From CAVVKW01 sp963761705 (GTDB taxonomy: Bacteria; Verrucomicrobiota; Verrucomicrobiia; Chthoniobacterales; JAATET01): a stretch of 64,000 bases of DNA. The translations under genes and the position numbers were made by a program. This document shows, one piece after another, positions 34,250-42,883 of this stretch (position 1 is its first letter; each line of letters begins with the position of its first letter). The notes under the pieces are model-generated. The model had not been told where the DNA came from. It worked only from the letters and a program-made list of their open reading frames with translations, and made no database searches. The stretch is taken from assembly GCA_963761705.1 (NCBI GenBank), contig CAVXHK010000001.1:1116001-1180000 (forward strand), read 5' to 3'.

Positions 34250-35673
34250 AATTTTCGGATCGCGATGAGAGTGATGTCGTCGTGCTGCGGAAAGCTGCCG
34301 ACGAAGTTCTTCAGGTCGTTGGTGATGGTCCGGACGATGCCCGCGGCGTTCGTCGTGGCTCCCTCGTTGAGTCCCTGAAGCATGCGGGTGATGCCAAATT
34401 CGTTGCTGTCCTGGTCGAGGGCCTCGGTGGCTCCGTCGGTGTAGAGGAGCAGGCAGTCGCCGGGGTGCATTTGAAATTCGAAATCGGCGGAAACCCTATC
34501 GAAGACTTCCCCGCTGTCAATGCCCAGGGCCATGCCTTTCGGGTTGATGTTCTCGATCTCACCGGTGGCGGCGCGCAGGAGATAGGGGGCGTCGTGGCCG
34601 GCGCGGCTGAGGTGGATGGTGTCGCTCTTGGAGTCAAGGATGAGGTAGAGCATGCTGATGAACATGTCCTGCTTGATGTCGGGGTAGAGCTGGCGGTTGA
34701 CACGGCGGAGAAGGTCGGCGGCGGAGGTGTTTCCGGCGGCCTGGCTGCGGATAACGCTGCGACACATGGCCATGATGAGGGAGGCGGGGATGCCTTTGCC
34801 GGAGACGTCGGCGATGGCGATACCGGTGCGCTGGTCGTCGACGTGGAGGTAGTCAAAATAGTCGCCGCTGACTTGGCGGGCGGGGACGTTGATGCCGCTA
34901 ATCTCGTAGCCCGGTACGGGCGGCGGGTCGGAGGGAAGGAGGATGGATTGGATGTCGCGGGCGACGGCGAGGTCGTGGTCGAGGCGCTTCTTTTCGTTGG
35001 CGTCGTTGTAGACGATCTCGTTGTAGAGGGCGAAGGATGACTGCTCGCAGATGGTGCGGAAAAGCTTGAGGTCCGTTTCAGCGAAGGGCTGGCTCATGGG
35101 GCCGTTGGCGACGGCGAGGAGGCCGAGGACTTTGCGGCGGTAGATCAGGGGGGAGAGGATGGCGCTGTGGAGCTGGAGGGATTTGGGACGATTGGCGTTG
35201 GCGGCGAAATCGGCGAATTGGACGAGGTGGGGCTGGCCATCTTTCCACGCCTCGCCGATGAGGCCTTCGCCCAGGGGGATGGCGTGGAGTTTGACGTAGC
35301 TGTCGATCGCGATCGGGAGGGAGTGGCCTTGCTCGATGACGTGGTCGGGGAGATCGATGAGCGGGGGGCAGGCGCTGGAGAGAAAAGTCGGGACCAAGCG
35401 GGTGTCGTTCTCGTCGACGAGGTAGAGGGCACCGCCGTGGGCGTTGAGGATGCGGGCAGCGCTCTCGACGATGAGGCGGTGGAGGTCGGGGGAGCGAACA
35501 CCCTCGGAGAAGGCTTCGCCGAGGCCGTGGAAGAAAGCGAAAACGCTGTCTTCCTCGGCTTCGATCTGCGAGCGGGCTTTGTCAGACGCGGCGATGCGGG
35601 TGGTGCTGCGTCGCAGGACGTAGATGAGCGCCGCCAGAGTGAGAGCGAAGAGCACCGCGAAGAGGATGGTCAT
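34246..35673 (-). CDS. GAF-PP2C serine phosphatase, RsbU-like
   Basis: Partner-switching phosphatase, 475 aa. One N-terminal membrane helix (MTILFAVLFALTLAALIYVL), a GAF sensor domain (about 55-220), a short coiled linker (NEKKRLDHDLAVARDIQSILLP), then the SpoIIE/PP2C domain with metal-binding Asp in QVSGDYFDYL, ADVSGKGIPASLIMA, LLLYTDGATEA and HDDITLIAI. It should dephosphorylate an antagonist such as the STAS protein encoded immediately upstream at 36269. Translational overlap with grpE ties it to the chaperone operon. Confidence 0.92.
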   Translation of the reverse strand: MTILFAVLFALTLAALIYVLRRSTTRIAASDKARSQIEAEEDSVFAFFHGLGEAFSEGVRSPDLHRLIVESAARILNAHGGALYLVDENDTRLVPTFLSSACPPLIDLPDHVIEQGHSLPIAIDSYVKLHAIPLGEGLIGEAWKDGQPHLVQFADFAANANRPKSLQLHSAILSPLIYRRKVLGLLAVANGPMSQPFAETDLKLFRTICEQSSFALYNEIVYNDANEKKRLDHDLAVARDIQSILLPSDPPPVPGYEISGINVPARQVSGDYFDYLHVDDQRTGIAIADVSGKGIPASLIMAMCRSVIRSQAAGNTSAADLLRRVNRQLYPDIKQDMFISMLYLILDSKSDTIHLSRAGHDAPYLLRAATGEIENINPKGMALGIDSGEVFDRVSADFEFQMHPGDCLLLYTDGATEALDQDSNEFGITRMLQGLNEGATTNAAGIVRTITNDLKNFVGSFPQHDDITLIAIRKL

Positions 35674-35747
35674 GGCGCTGGGTGTGGTGGGAGCGGCGGC
35701 GGATGCGGGGGCGGTGCGCGGTCGAAAAGACCGGACCGGCTGATGGC

Positions 35748-36269
35748 CTAAGACTCGGAGGATTCTTTGTCGGGCTCCTGCTTGAGTAGCTCGATGACGT
35801 CACGGAATTTGGCTTCGTTGGCTGGGCTGACTTCGACGAGCGTTTCGTGCGCGGTGATCATGGTGGCGCGTTCGTCGTCGGCACCGGCGACGGGACCGGG
35901 TGGGATCTCGTCGGTGGGCTGCGCGGCGGATGGGTCCTTCGTGCCCTCCGGGAGGCTGCTGGAAAAGAGGTGGTCGAGACCGAGATTTTCGAGAAGGGAG
36001 GTGTTGCGCTCGTTGGCGCGGAGGACGGTGAGGCTGCCGCTGCCGAGTTCGCGCAGACGCAGGGCGATCCCCGCCATCGTCCCCATGAACGTGGAGTCCA
36101 TGAGCTCGCAGTTCTCGAGGTCGATGACAAATTGGCGAAAGCCGCGGACGGCCATTCGGCGGGTGTATTCTTTAAGTCCAGCGCTGACTTGGAAGGTCCC
36201 TCGTCCGTCGACTTTGACCCATACCGTTTGGTCGAAATGACCCGCTCGAACCGTGGATTTTTGCGTCAC
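35748..36269 (-). CDS. STAS-domain anti-sigma factor antagonist
   Basis: 173 aa; an N-terminal STAS domain (about 1-105) of the SpoIIAA/RsbV type with the phosphorylation loop ENCELMDSTFMG, where Ser59 is the likely phospho-acceptor. A 65-residue acidic extension follows (PTDEIPPGPV...LLKQEPDKESSES) that is not typical of RsbV. It lies 74 bp upstream of the RsbU-like phosphatase in the same direction, giving a phosphatase/antagonist pair. The cognate kinase (RsbW/SpoIIAB) and sigma factor are not in the window. Confidence 0.88.
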   Translation of the reverse strand: MTQKSTVRAGHFDQTVWVKVDGRGTFQVSAGLKEYTRRMAVRGFRQFVIDLENCELMDSTFMGTMAGIALRLRELGSGSLTVLRANERNTSLLENLGLDHLFSSSLPEGTKDPSAAQPTDEIPPGPVAGADDERATMITAHETLVEVSPANEAKFRDVIELLKQEPDKESSES

Positions 36270-36411
36270 TGTTTTGGGAAAAATACGGCCAAAGGGAGGC
36301 GGGTGTCAACTGAAGGCGGGGAAAGCGCGGGTTTCCCGCGGCGGGGTTGGTTCACCGGCAGGAGCCGGAGCGAAGCGGAGACCGCTGCTCTGGGCAAAGC
36401 AATGCCACGGA

Positions 36412-36924
36412 TTATTTCCACATGAAGGACTGCGAGAGGGCGACGATGCGACCGTCGACGATGAGGATGACGCGCCAGGCGGTTACCTTGCCGTTCTCGA
36501 GGTATTCGTCGCCGGTCACGCGAAAGTCGGATTGAAAGGAGCCGCGGGCCTCGGGGTAATAAAGTTCCTGAGCGAGCACGTAGTTGTTGAGAGCGGCTTG
36601 GCGGTATTCGAAGCGGACGGTGACGTCGGCGCGCTCGGGCGTGCGCCAGAAGAAGCTGTAGTAGTGCCCGGTGACGTCATCGAGGTCGCGCGGTGTGATC
36701 GCCCCATAGTTCGTGCGGCGGCGCAGGATGTCGATCGTCTCGCTGGTCGTCTCGATGTAGGCGCGGGGATCATTGAAGAAGAGCTGCTGCTTGCGGAACT
36801 CGAAGTTGTCGTTGAGGTCGAGGGGCAGGACGTTGGCCCGCTCGAGGTAGACGGGCTGCTGGGGCGCGGTCGCGCAGGCCGCCAGGAACAGGCACAACAA
36901 CAGGGCGGCGACGCGGGATTTCAT
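36412..36924 (-). CDS. Small lipoprotein of unknown function
   Basis: 170 aa. MKSRVAALLLCLFLAACATAP is a lipoprotein signal peptide with lipobox LAAC, so the mature protein starts at Cys17 and is probably anchored in a membrane facing the periplasm. The mature domain contains VLPLDLNDNFEFRKQQLFFND, TSETIDILRRRTNYGAITPRDL and VTAWRVILIVDGRIVALSQSFMWK. I do not recognise a family. The frame is open upstream to 37527, but only ATG 36924 gives the signal peptide. Confidence 0.75.
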   Translation of the reverse strand: MKSRVAALLLCLFLAACATAPQQPVYLERANVLPLDLNDNFEFRKQQLFFNDPRAYIETTSETIDILRRRTNYGAITPRDLDDVTGHYYSFFWRTPERADVTVRFEYRQAALNNYVLAQELYYPEARGSFQSDFRVTGDEYLENGKVTAWRVILIVDGRIVALSQSFMWK

Positions 36925-36963
36925 GGCGCGGATGAAAGCCCGTTTGTCGGATGGTGTCAATTT

Positions 36964-36994
36964 GGGTCGAAGGTCGGAAGGTCGAAAGGTCAAA
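36964..36994. repeat. Short dispersed repeat (GTCGAAGGTCGGAAGG type), copy 2
   Basis: Tandem wording gggtcgaaggtcggaaggtc then gaaaggtcaaa in the divergent gap between the lipoprotein gene and the 37114 gene. Related to 15802-15826 and inverted at 53089-53120. Confidence 0.45.
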
Positions 36995-37113
36995 TGTCTG
37001 ACGGCGACCGTCGGTCGAATCGGGAGGTCGCCGGGCCTTGACTCGAAGGCGGGGTTGCCGCATATCGATTGGCCCGCTGGCGGCTCGAGCGTCGGCGGTT
37101 CATTTCCCTGCTT

Positions 37114-37623
37114 GTGAACGCCAACGAAATCTTCGCCCACCTGACGCCCGCCGAATCGCACGAAATCTTCGAGGAGGTGTCGGCGGGAAATCGCGATGCC
37201 TACAAGGCGGCGATGCAGGTAACGGCGACGCGGCGGCGCCTGCGGCCCGTGTTTTTGGAAAAAAAGCCACGCCCGGATCGGCACGAGTGGATGCGGTCGG
37301 TGCTCGCGATGAAACGGAACGAGGACGTCGCCCTGGAGCTGCTGCAGAATTGGTTGCTGGGGCAACGGCGGACGATGATCACGGATTTTCTGGGAGCCTG
37401 CGAGCTGGAGCATCAGGAAGGAATCCTCGATGAGATCCCGCCGCAGCCCGACGGCGCGAAGCTCGCGGCGGCAGTGGATGGATTGTTTGCGGGCAATCCG
37501 GCGGTGGCGGCGAAGGTTTATCTGCACGTGTTCCAGCCATCGGACGACGACGAGCCTTGGCCGGACTTGGACCGGATGCTGGCCGAGGATCCACGCGTGG
37601 CGTTTCCCAAGGAGGCGGCGTGA
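37114..37623 (+). CDS. Conserved small helical protein, function unknown
   Basis: 169 aa from GTG 37114, cytoplasmic by sequence. The first segment NANEIFAHLTPAESHEIFEEVSAGNRDAYKAAM and the later WLLGQRRTMITDFLGACELEHQEG are strongly amphipathic helices, suggesting a small helical bundle. I do not recognise a named domain. It lies directly upstream of gmhA, whose GTG overlaps this gene's TGA by 4 bp, so the two are translationally coupled; a link to heptose or LPS metabolism is possible but unproven. The upstream in-frame extension to 37069 has no support. Confidence 0.65.
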   Translation: MNANEIFAHLTPAESHEIFEEVSAGNRDAYKAAMQVTATRRRLRPVFLEKKPRPDRHEWMRSVLAMKRNEDVALELLQNWLLGQRRTMITDFLGACELEHQEGILDEIPPQPDGAKLAAAVDGLFAGNPAVAAKVYLHVFQPSDDDEPWPDLDRMLAEDPRVAFPKEAA

Positions 37624-38183
37624 CGCGTTTCAAGACTTCGCTAGCGGCGGCGATCGAGACGTTTCAAGGCACGGAGGCCCTGGAGGAGAAAGTCGTCGAG
37701 GCGGCTGGTTTGATCGAGCGGTGTCTGCTCGGGGGCGGGAAGCTGCTGCTCTGCGGAAATGGCGGGAGCGCGGCGGACGCGGCGCACATTGCGACGGAGT
37801 TTGTTGTGCGGTTCCAGGAGCATCGGAAGGCGTACCCGGCGATTGCGCTCACCGTGGATGGCGGCCTGATGACGGCGGTCGGAAACGACTATGAGTTTCA
37901 GGACGTCTTCGCGCGTCAGGTCGAGGCGTTTGGGCGGAAGGACGACGTGCTCGTGGTGATCTCGACGAGCGGGAAATCGCGGAATCTGCTCGCGGCGATC
38001 GAGGAAGCCCGTCGTCACGAGGTGACGACGATTGCGCTGTTGGGCCGGACAGGAGGCTTCACGAAGGGGGCGGCGGATCTGGAGATCGTGGTCGCGGGCG
38101 AGGAGACGGCGCGAATCCAGGAGGCGCAGAAATTTCTGCTCCACGTGATCTGCGAGATGGTGGACGAGAAGTTGGTGAAGTGA
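37620..38183 (+). CDS. gmhA: Sedoheptulose 7-phosphate isomerase
   Basis: First committed step of ADP-heptose synthesis for LPS core: sedoheptulose 7-phosphate to heptose 7-phosphate. 187 aa with the SIS-domain sugar-phosphate loop CGNGGSAADAAHIATE and STSGKSRN. The zinc ligands of GmhA are all present: His56 and Glu60 (HIATE) and Gln/His in RIQEAQKFLLHV, spaced by 8 residues as in the E. coli enzyme. GTG 37620 is coupled to the previous stop. It is the only heptose gene in the window. Confidence 0.92.
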   Translation: MTRFKTSLAAAIETFQGTEALEEKVVEAAGLIERCLLGGGKLLLCGNGGSAADAAHIATEFVVRFQEHRKAYPAIALTVDGGLMTAVGNDYEFQDVFARQVEAFGRKDDVLVVISTSGKSRNLLAAIEEARRHEVTTIALLGRTGGFTKGAADLEIVVAGEETARIQEAQKFLLHVICEMVDEKLVK

Positions 38184-38217
38184 TGGGGGAAAGTGCGGCT
38201 TCGCCGGGCGGATCGGT

Positions 38218-38236
38218 CGGCGATTGCAAATCGCCG
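38218..38236. repeat. Perfect 8-bp-arm hairpin before the prepilin peptidase gene
   Basis: Arms CGGCGATT and AATCGCCG around a GCA loop. It overlaps a possible TTG start (38224), which argues that translation of the peptidase begins downstream at GTG 38248. Confidence 0.5.
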
Positions 38237-38247
38237 CGTCTCGAGTT

Positions 38248-39336
38248 GTGACGGCGGTGCTGGCCGGTTTTGCGTTCGTGACGGGCGCGATCGTGGGTTC
38301 GTTTTTGAATGCCTGCATTTACCGGATGCCGCGGGGGATCTCGCTGTCAAATCCGAAGCGCTCGTTCTGCACTTCGTGCGACACGCTGATTCCCTGGTAT
38401 TACAACCTACCGCTCATCAGCTGGGTGATGCTGCGGGGCAAATGCGCGAAGTGCGGCGCGAAGTTTTCGGTGCGGTATTTCGGGGTCGAGCTTCTCACTG
38501 GGCTGGCGTTTTGGGCGGTTTGGATGGGGTTCGGGTTGCCGTTGGCTCCGGTTTACTGGGTGTTCGTGGCGTTGCTCATCACGGCGACTTTCATCGATTT
38601 CGATTTTTTCATCATTCCGGACGAGATCACGATCGGCGGGACGGTCGCGGGATTGATCTTCAGCACGGGCTTCCCGGCGATGATGGGTGTCGAGGTTTGG
38701 TGGCAGGGTCTGCTTTGGTCGCTGGCGGCGGCGGCGTTGGGTTACGGGTTGTTGTGGGGAGTGGTCGAGCTGGGGAAGAAGGCGTTCGGGAAGCAACGGC
38801 AAGCGCTGGAGCCGGCGGAGGCCTTCCGCCTGCACCCGGACGACGAGCGACCCGAGTTCGAGTTGGGGGGCGACCGCACGGCTTGGGAGGAGATTTTTTC
38901 GCGGGAAAGCGACGCGGTGATCGTCGAGTGCGCGGGTGGCGAGCTGAACGGCGAGCCGGTGAACGGCGAAGTCAGGCTCTATTACAACCGCGTCGTCGCG
39001 GGCAGCCGCGAGCTCGCCATTGAGGACGTGCGGTCGTTGACGGGGCGGGCCACGGCGGTGGTGATCCCGCGGGAGGCGATGGGATTTGGCGACGTGAAGT
39101 TCATCGCGTGCATCGGGGCATTTCTCGGTTGGCAGGCGGTCATCTTCACGATTTTCGCGTCATCGATCGTCGGCGCGGTGGTGGGGGGCGGGATGTTGCT
39201 CCTGACGCGGGGCAAGGCGGGATCAAAAATTCCGTTTGGTCCGTACCTGGCTTTGGGGGCGGCGTTGTGGTTGGCGGTCGGCCCGGCGGCAGTGCGGTGG
39301 TACTTTGGGCTTTTCCAACCGGCTTTTCTGCCCTGA
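38248..39336 (+). CDS. Prepilin peptidase (type IV pilin/pseudopilin leader peptidase) with an insertion
   Basis: Inner-membrane aspartyl protease that cleaves and N-methylates prepilins. 362 aa. The N-terminal helix VTGAIVGSFLNACIYRMPRGIS and the two CxxC motifs (CTSC, CAKC) form the usual zinc-bearing N-domain. The catalytic aspartates are in LITATFIDFDFFIIPDEITI and the GxGD-type EAMGFGDVKF. Between them lies an insertion of about 100 soluble residues (EAFRLHPDDERPEFELGGDRTAWEEIF...), larger than in E. coli-type enzymes. No pilin or secretion genes are nearby. GTG 38248 is preferred over TTG 38224, which lies in a hairpin. Confidence 0.9.
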   Translation: MTAVLAGFAFVTGAIVGSFLNACIYRMPRGISLSNPKRSFCTSCDTLIPWYYNLPLISWVMLRGKCAKCGAKFSVRYFGVELLTGLAFWAVWMGFGLPLAPVYWVFVALLITATFIDFDFFIIPDEITIGGTVAGLIFSTGFPAMMGVEVWWQGLLWSLAAAALGYGLLWGVVELGKKAFGKQRQALEPAEAFRLHPDDERPEFELGGDRTAWEEIFSRESDAVIVECAGGELNGEPVNGEVRLYYNRVVAGSRELAIEDVRSLTGRATAVVIPREAMGFGDVKFIACIGAFLGWQAVIFTIFASSIVGAVVGGGMLLLTRGKAGSKIPFGPYLALGAALWLAVGPAAVRWYFGLFQPAFLP

Positions 39337-39348
39337 AGTTGCGCGACC

Positions 39349-41178
39349 TTGGCTGATCCGAAGAAAAAGAAGATCCCGTTCCCGCAGTTGGTGCGAGAAC
39401 TGTGGCGACCGTATTTCACGCTCGCGGGATACCTGAAGCCTTACAAATCACGGTTCATCATGGGCCTGGCGTTCGGGATGGCGTTTGGCGTGATCAGCGG
39501 GCTGCTGCCGTTGATCGCCAAATACGTGCTCGATAATGTCGCGCCCGGGATGTCGCAGCAGGACGTGCTCAGCTCCGGCGGCGACGATGGGGGCATCAAG
39601 ATCGACGATTTTCTCTGGATCGTCGCGCTGATCCCCCTCGTGATGATCACCCGCAGCGTGCTCTCGTACTTGAACAGCTATTGCATGGCGTGGGTGAGCC
39701 TGAGGATCCTGCGCGACATGCGGGCGAAGCTCTTCGCGCACCTCATGTCGCAGTCGCTGGACTTCTTCAACCGCGCGAAGTCGGGCAAACTCATCTCGCG
39801 GGTCTTGAACGATACCCGGATGGCGCAGAACGCTCTGGTCTCCATCGCGGGCGATATTTTCAAGGATCCGATCGCGGTCATCACGGGTGTCTGCGTGTTG
39901 GTTTGGATGGATTGGAAGTTCAGTCTCACGACGTTGTTCCTCTTCCCGATCTGCATCATTCCGGTGGCGATCTACGGCAAGAAAGTCCGCAGCGCGGGGA
40001 AGGCGGAAGAAAATGAAGCCGGGCAGATGGCGGTCATTCTGCAGGAATCCTTCGCCGGTATCCGCATCATCAAATCTTTTGCGCGGGAGGATTACCAGAG
40101 CAGCCAGTTCGACGTGTCAAGCGACTTGCAGTGCCGAACGAGCATGAAGGTGCGCAAGAGCATCGAGATCGTGCAGCCGATGATCGAGGCGGTGTCGGCG
40201 CTCGGGGTCGTGCTCGCGCTTTGCTACGTGTATTTCGGCGGGCTGAGCGCGACGAAATTCGTGGCGCTCATGGCGGGCATCTTTCTGTTGTATGAGCCGG
40301 TCAAGCGGCTGAGCCGGATTCCAATGCTCATGCAGAAGTGCCTCGCCTCAGCGACAAACATCTTCGAACTCATGGAAAAAACGGCGAGCGTCCAGGACGC
40401 TCCGGACGCCATCGTGATTCAGCGGGCAGAGGGTGCGATCGAGTTCGATAACGTCGGCTTCACGTACGGCGTCGGCAAGGCGGCGGTCAGCGATTTTTCG
40501 CTCAAGATCCCCGCGCACAAGCGGTATGCGCTGGTCGGCGCGAGCGGCGCTGGCAAGAGCACGTTGTTAAATTTGCTCCTCCGTTTTTACGATCCCCAGT
40601 CGGGGGCGATCCGGCTGGATGGGACGGATCTTCGGCAAATCAAGCAGCAATCGCTGCGCGAGCAGATCGGCATCGTGACGCAGGAGAGCTTCCTCTTCCA
40701 CGACACGATCTACGAGAACATCCGCTACGGTCGTCTCGACGCGAAACGCGCGGAGATCGAGGCTGCGGCGAAGCTGGCCTACGCCCACGACTTCATCATG
40801 GAGCAGCCCGAGGGCTACGACACGGTGGTCGGCGACAAGGGCAGCCTCCTCAGTGGCGGGCAGCAGCAGAGGCTGGCCATCGCTCGGGCGCTGCTCAAGA
40901 ATGCGCCGATCTTGCTGTTGGACGAGGCCACGAGTGCGTTGGACTCCGAGAGCGAGCGGATGATTCAAGCCGCGTTGGAGCGCTTGGCGCAGGGCCGCAC
41001 GGTGATCGCGATCGCGCACCGGCTGTCGACCATTTTGAAGAGCGATCAGATCGTCGTGATGGAAGACGGGAAGATCGCGGAGATCGGGACGCACGCCCAG
41101 CTGCTGGAGGAGTCCGGTCTCTACCGCAAACTTTACGAGATCCAGTTCCACCACCACGAAGAAGCGGCTCTGGCGTAA
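39349..41178 (+). CDS. ABC transporter ATP-binding/permease protein, MsbA-like
   Basis: Half-transporter of 609 aa, expected to flip lipid A-like or other amphipathic substrates as a homodimer. The transmembrane domain (about residues 30-335) includes DFFNRAKSGKLISRVLNDT. The nucleotide-binding domain has Walker A GASGAGKSTLLN, Q-loop TQESFLFHDTI, signature LLSGGQQQRLAIA, Walker B ILLLDEATSALD and switch IAHRLSTI. The start is TTG 39349, 12 bp after the prepilin peptidase stop, giving a Lys-rich N-terminus (MADPKKKKIPF). An insertion around residue 70 (SQQDVLSSGGDDGGIKIDD) extends a periplasmic loop. Substrate not provable here; LPS precursor genes (gmhA, lpxA) make lipid A plausible. Confidence 0.9.
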   Translation: MADPKKKKIPFPQLVRELWRPYFTLAGYLKPYKSRFIMGLAFGMAFGVISGLLPLIAKYVLDNVAPGMSQQDVLSSGGDDGGIKIDDFLWIVALIPLVMITRSVLSYLNSYCMAWVSLRILRDMRAKLFAHLMSQSLDFFNRAKSGKLISRVLNDTRMAQNALVSIAGDIFKDPIAVITGVCVLVWMDWKFSLTTLFLFPICIIPVAIYGKKVRSAGKAEENEAGQMAVILQESFAGIRIIKSFAREDYQSSQFDVSSDLQCRTSMKVRKSIEIVQPMIEAVSALGVVLALCYVYFGGLSATKFVALMAGIFLLYEPVKRLSRIPMLMQKCLASATNIFELMEKTASVQDAPDAIVIQRAEGAIEFDNVGFTYGVGKAAVSDFSLKIPAHKRYALVGASGAGKSTLLNLLLRFYDPQSGAIRLDGTDLRQIKQQSLREQIGIVTQESFLFHDTIYENIRYGRLDAKRAEIEAAAKLAYAHDFIMEQPEGYDTVVGDKGSLLSGGQQQRLAIARALLKNAPILLLDEATSALDSESERMIQAALERLAQGRTVIAIAHRLSTILKSDQIVVMEDGKIAEIGTHAQLLEESGLYRKLYEIQFHHHEEAALA

Positions 41179-41206
41179 TGCTATTCGTCGTTTCTTTCCT
41201 TCATTT

Positions 41207-42730
41207 ATGAAAATTCAGCGCGCACTTATTTCAGTTTCCGACAAGACTGGGCTGGTCGATTTCGCGAAAGGTCTAGCCGAACTTGACGTCGAGATCGTTT
41301 CGACCGGCGGGACGGCGAAGTCCCTGCAGGACGCCGGAATCTCGGTGGTCGAAATCTCAAACTTCACCGGCTCGCCGGAGATCCTCGATGGTCGCGTGAA
41401 GACATTGCACCCGAAAGTTCACGGCGGGTTGCTCTACCTTCGCGAAAACGCCGAGCACGTCACGACGGCGAAAGAACACGACATCGCGCCGATCGATCTG
41501 GTCATCGTCAACCTCTATCCCTTCGAAGCCACGGTCGCGAAGCCGGACGCGACGCTGGCGGATGCGATCGAGAACATCGACATCGGCGGACCCTCGATGA
41601 TTCGGAGCGCGTCGAAAAATTACCAGTCAGTGACGGTCGTCACCGACCCCGCGGACTACGAAGCGGTGCTGGCCGAGATGCGGGACGGCGACGGTGCGAC
41701 GACGGTCAAAACTCGTGAGCGGCTGGCGATCAAGGCCTTCTCGACGACGGCGTCCTACGACCGGGCGATCTCGAATTATCTCGGCAGCGAAAGTGAATCG
41801 AGCTCGCTGTATTCCGTGAGCCTCCCGCTCTCCCGGCGCCTGCGCTACGGCGAGAATCCGCACCAGCAGGCGGAACTTTACGGTGGTTTCGCCGACTACT
41901 TCGAGAAGCTGCAAGGGAAGGAATTGTCCTACAACAACATCCTGGACATCACGTCGGCGACGCAGCTGATCGCGGAATTTTCTAAACCCACGGTCGCCAT
42001 TCTCAAGCACACGAATCCGTGCGGCGTGGCGAGTGATCCGGATCTCAAGGAGGCCTGGGTGAAGGCTTTTGCGACGGACAAACAGGCTCCGTTTGGCGGG
42101 ATCATCATCGCGAACCGTCCGGTCGACCTCGCGCTGGCGCGGGCGATCAGCGAGATTTTCAGCGAGGTCATCATCGCACCGGACTTCGACGCGGACGCCC
42201 GCTCCCTCCTGCAGAAGAAGAAAAATCTTCGCCTGATGAAAATGCTGAAGACGCCGGAGTCCGACACCCGCGACGTGCGCTCGGTGCTGGCCGGGATGCT
42301 CGTGCAGGATCATGACTCGAGCGAGACGGATGGTCTTGAACAGAAGGTCGTGAGCAAGCGCCCGCCGACGAAGGACGAACTCGACGCGATGGAGTTCGGC
42401 TGGAAGATCGTCAAGCACGTCAAGAGCAACGCCATCGTCTACGCCGGCAAAGGCCGCACGCTCGGCATTGGCGCCGGGCAGATGTCCCGCGTCGATGCGT
42501 CGCGCATCGCGGTCTGGAAAGCTGGCGAAGCCGGGCTCTCGCTCAAAGGCAGCGTGGTCTGCAGTGACGCGTTCTTCCCGTTCGCGGACGGCTTGGTCGC
42601 CGCGGCGGAGGCGGGTGCGACGGCGGCGATCCAGCCCGGCGGAAGCGTGAAAGATCCCGACGTGATCGCCGCCGCGGACGAGCGCAGCGTCGCGATGGTC
42701 TTCACCGGCGTCCGGCACTTCCGGCACTAA
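41207..42730 (+). CDS. purH: Bifunctional AICAR formyltransferase/IMP cyclohydrolase
   Basis: Catalyses the last two steps of IMP synthesis. 507 aa: an MGS-like cyclohydrolase domain (ISVSDKTGLVDFAKGL, EILDGRVKTLHPKVHGGLL, VVNLYPFEATVA) and the AICARFT domain (RYGENPHQQAELYG, KHTNPCGVA, GAGQMSRVDASRIAVWKA, SDAFFPFADGLVAAAEAG). The C-terminus, AMVFTGVRHFRH, is the standard PurH ending. No other purine genes are nearby. ATG 41207 is 28 bp after the ABC transporter. Confidence 0.97.
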   Translation: MKIQRALISVSDKTGLVDFAKGLAELDVEIVSTGGTAKSLQDAGISVVEISNFTGSPEILDGRVKTLHPKVHGGLLYLRENAEHVTTAKEHDIAPIDLVIVNLYPFEATVAKPDATLADAIENIDIGGPSMIRSASKNYQSVTVVTDPADYEAVLAEMRDGDGATTVKTRERLAIKAFSTTASYDRAISNYLGSESESSSLYSVSLPLSRRLRYGENPHQQAELYGGFADYFEKLQGKELSYNNILDITSATQLIAEFSKPTVAILKHTNPCGVASDPDLKEAWVKAFATDKQAPFGGIIIANRPVDLALARAISEIFSEVIIAPDFDADARSLLQKKKNLRLMKMLKTPESDTRDVRSVLAGMLVQDHDSSETDGLEQKVVSKRPPTKDELDAMEFGWKIVKHVKSNAIVYAGKGRTLGIGAGQMSRVDASRIAVWKAGEAGLSLKGSVVCSDAFFPFADGLVAAAEAGATAAIQPGGSVKDPDVIAAADERSVAMVFTGVRHFRH

Positions 42731-42883
42731 AAGGGGGTGGGGATCTGGGCTACTCTCAGACAAAGGGGATCGACAGGATTGATGCGCACGGGAAGCGTCG
42801 TCAGCGTGAGGAGTGGAATCGCTCGCATTCGCCGACTTCCGTTGTGATCTTCTGCGATCGGTTCAGTATCCGACTCACCCTCT

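Noticed and set aside
36925..37527. Upstream extension of the lipoprotein gene
   Set aside because: Would bury the lipoprotein signal peptide and overlaps the oppositely oriented gene at 37114.
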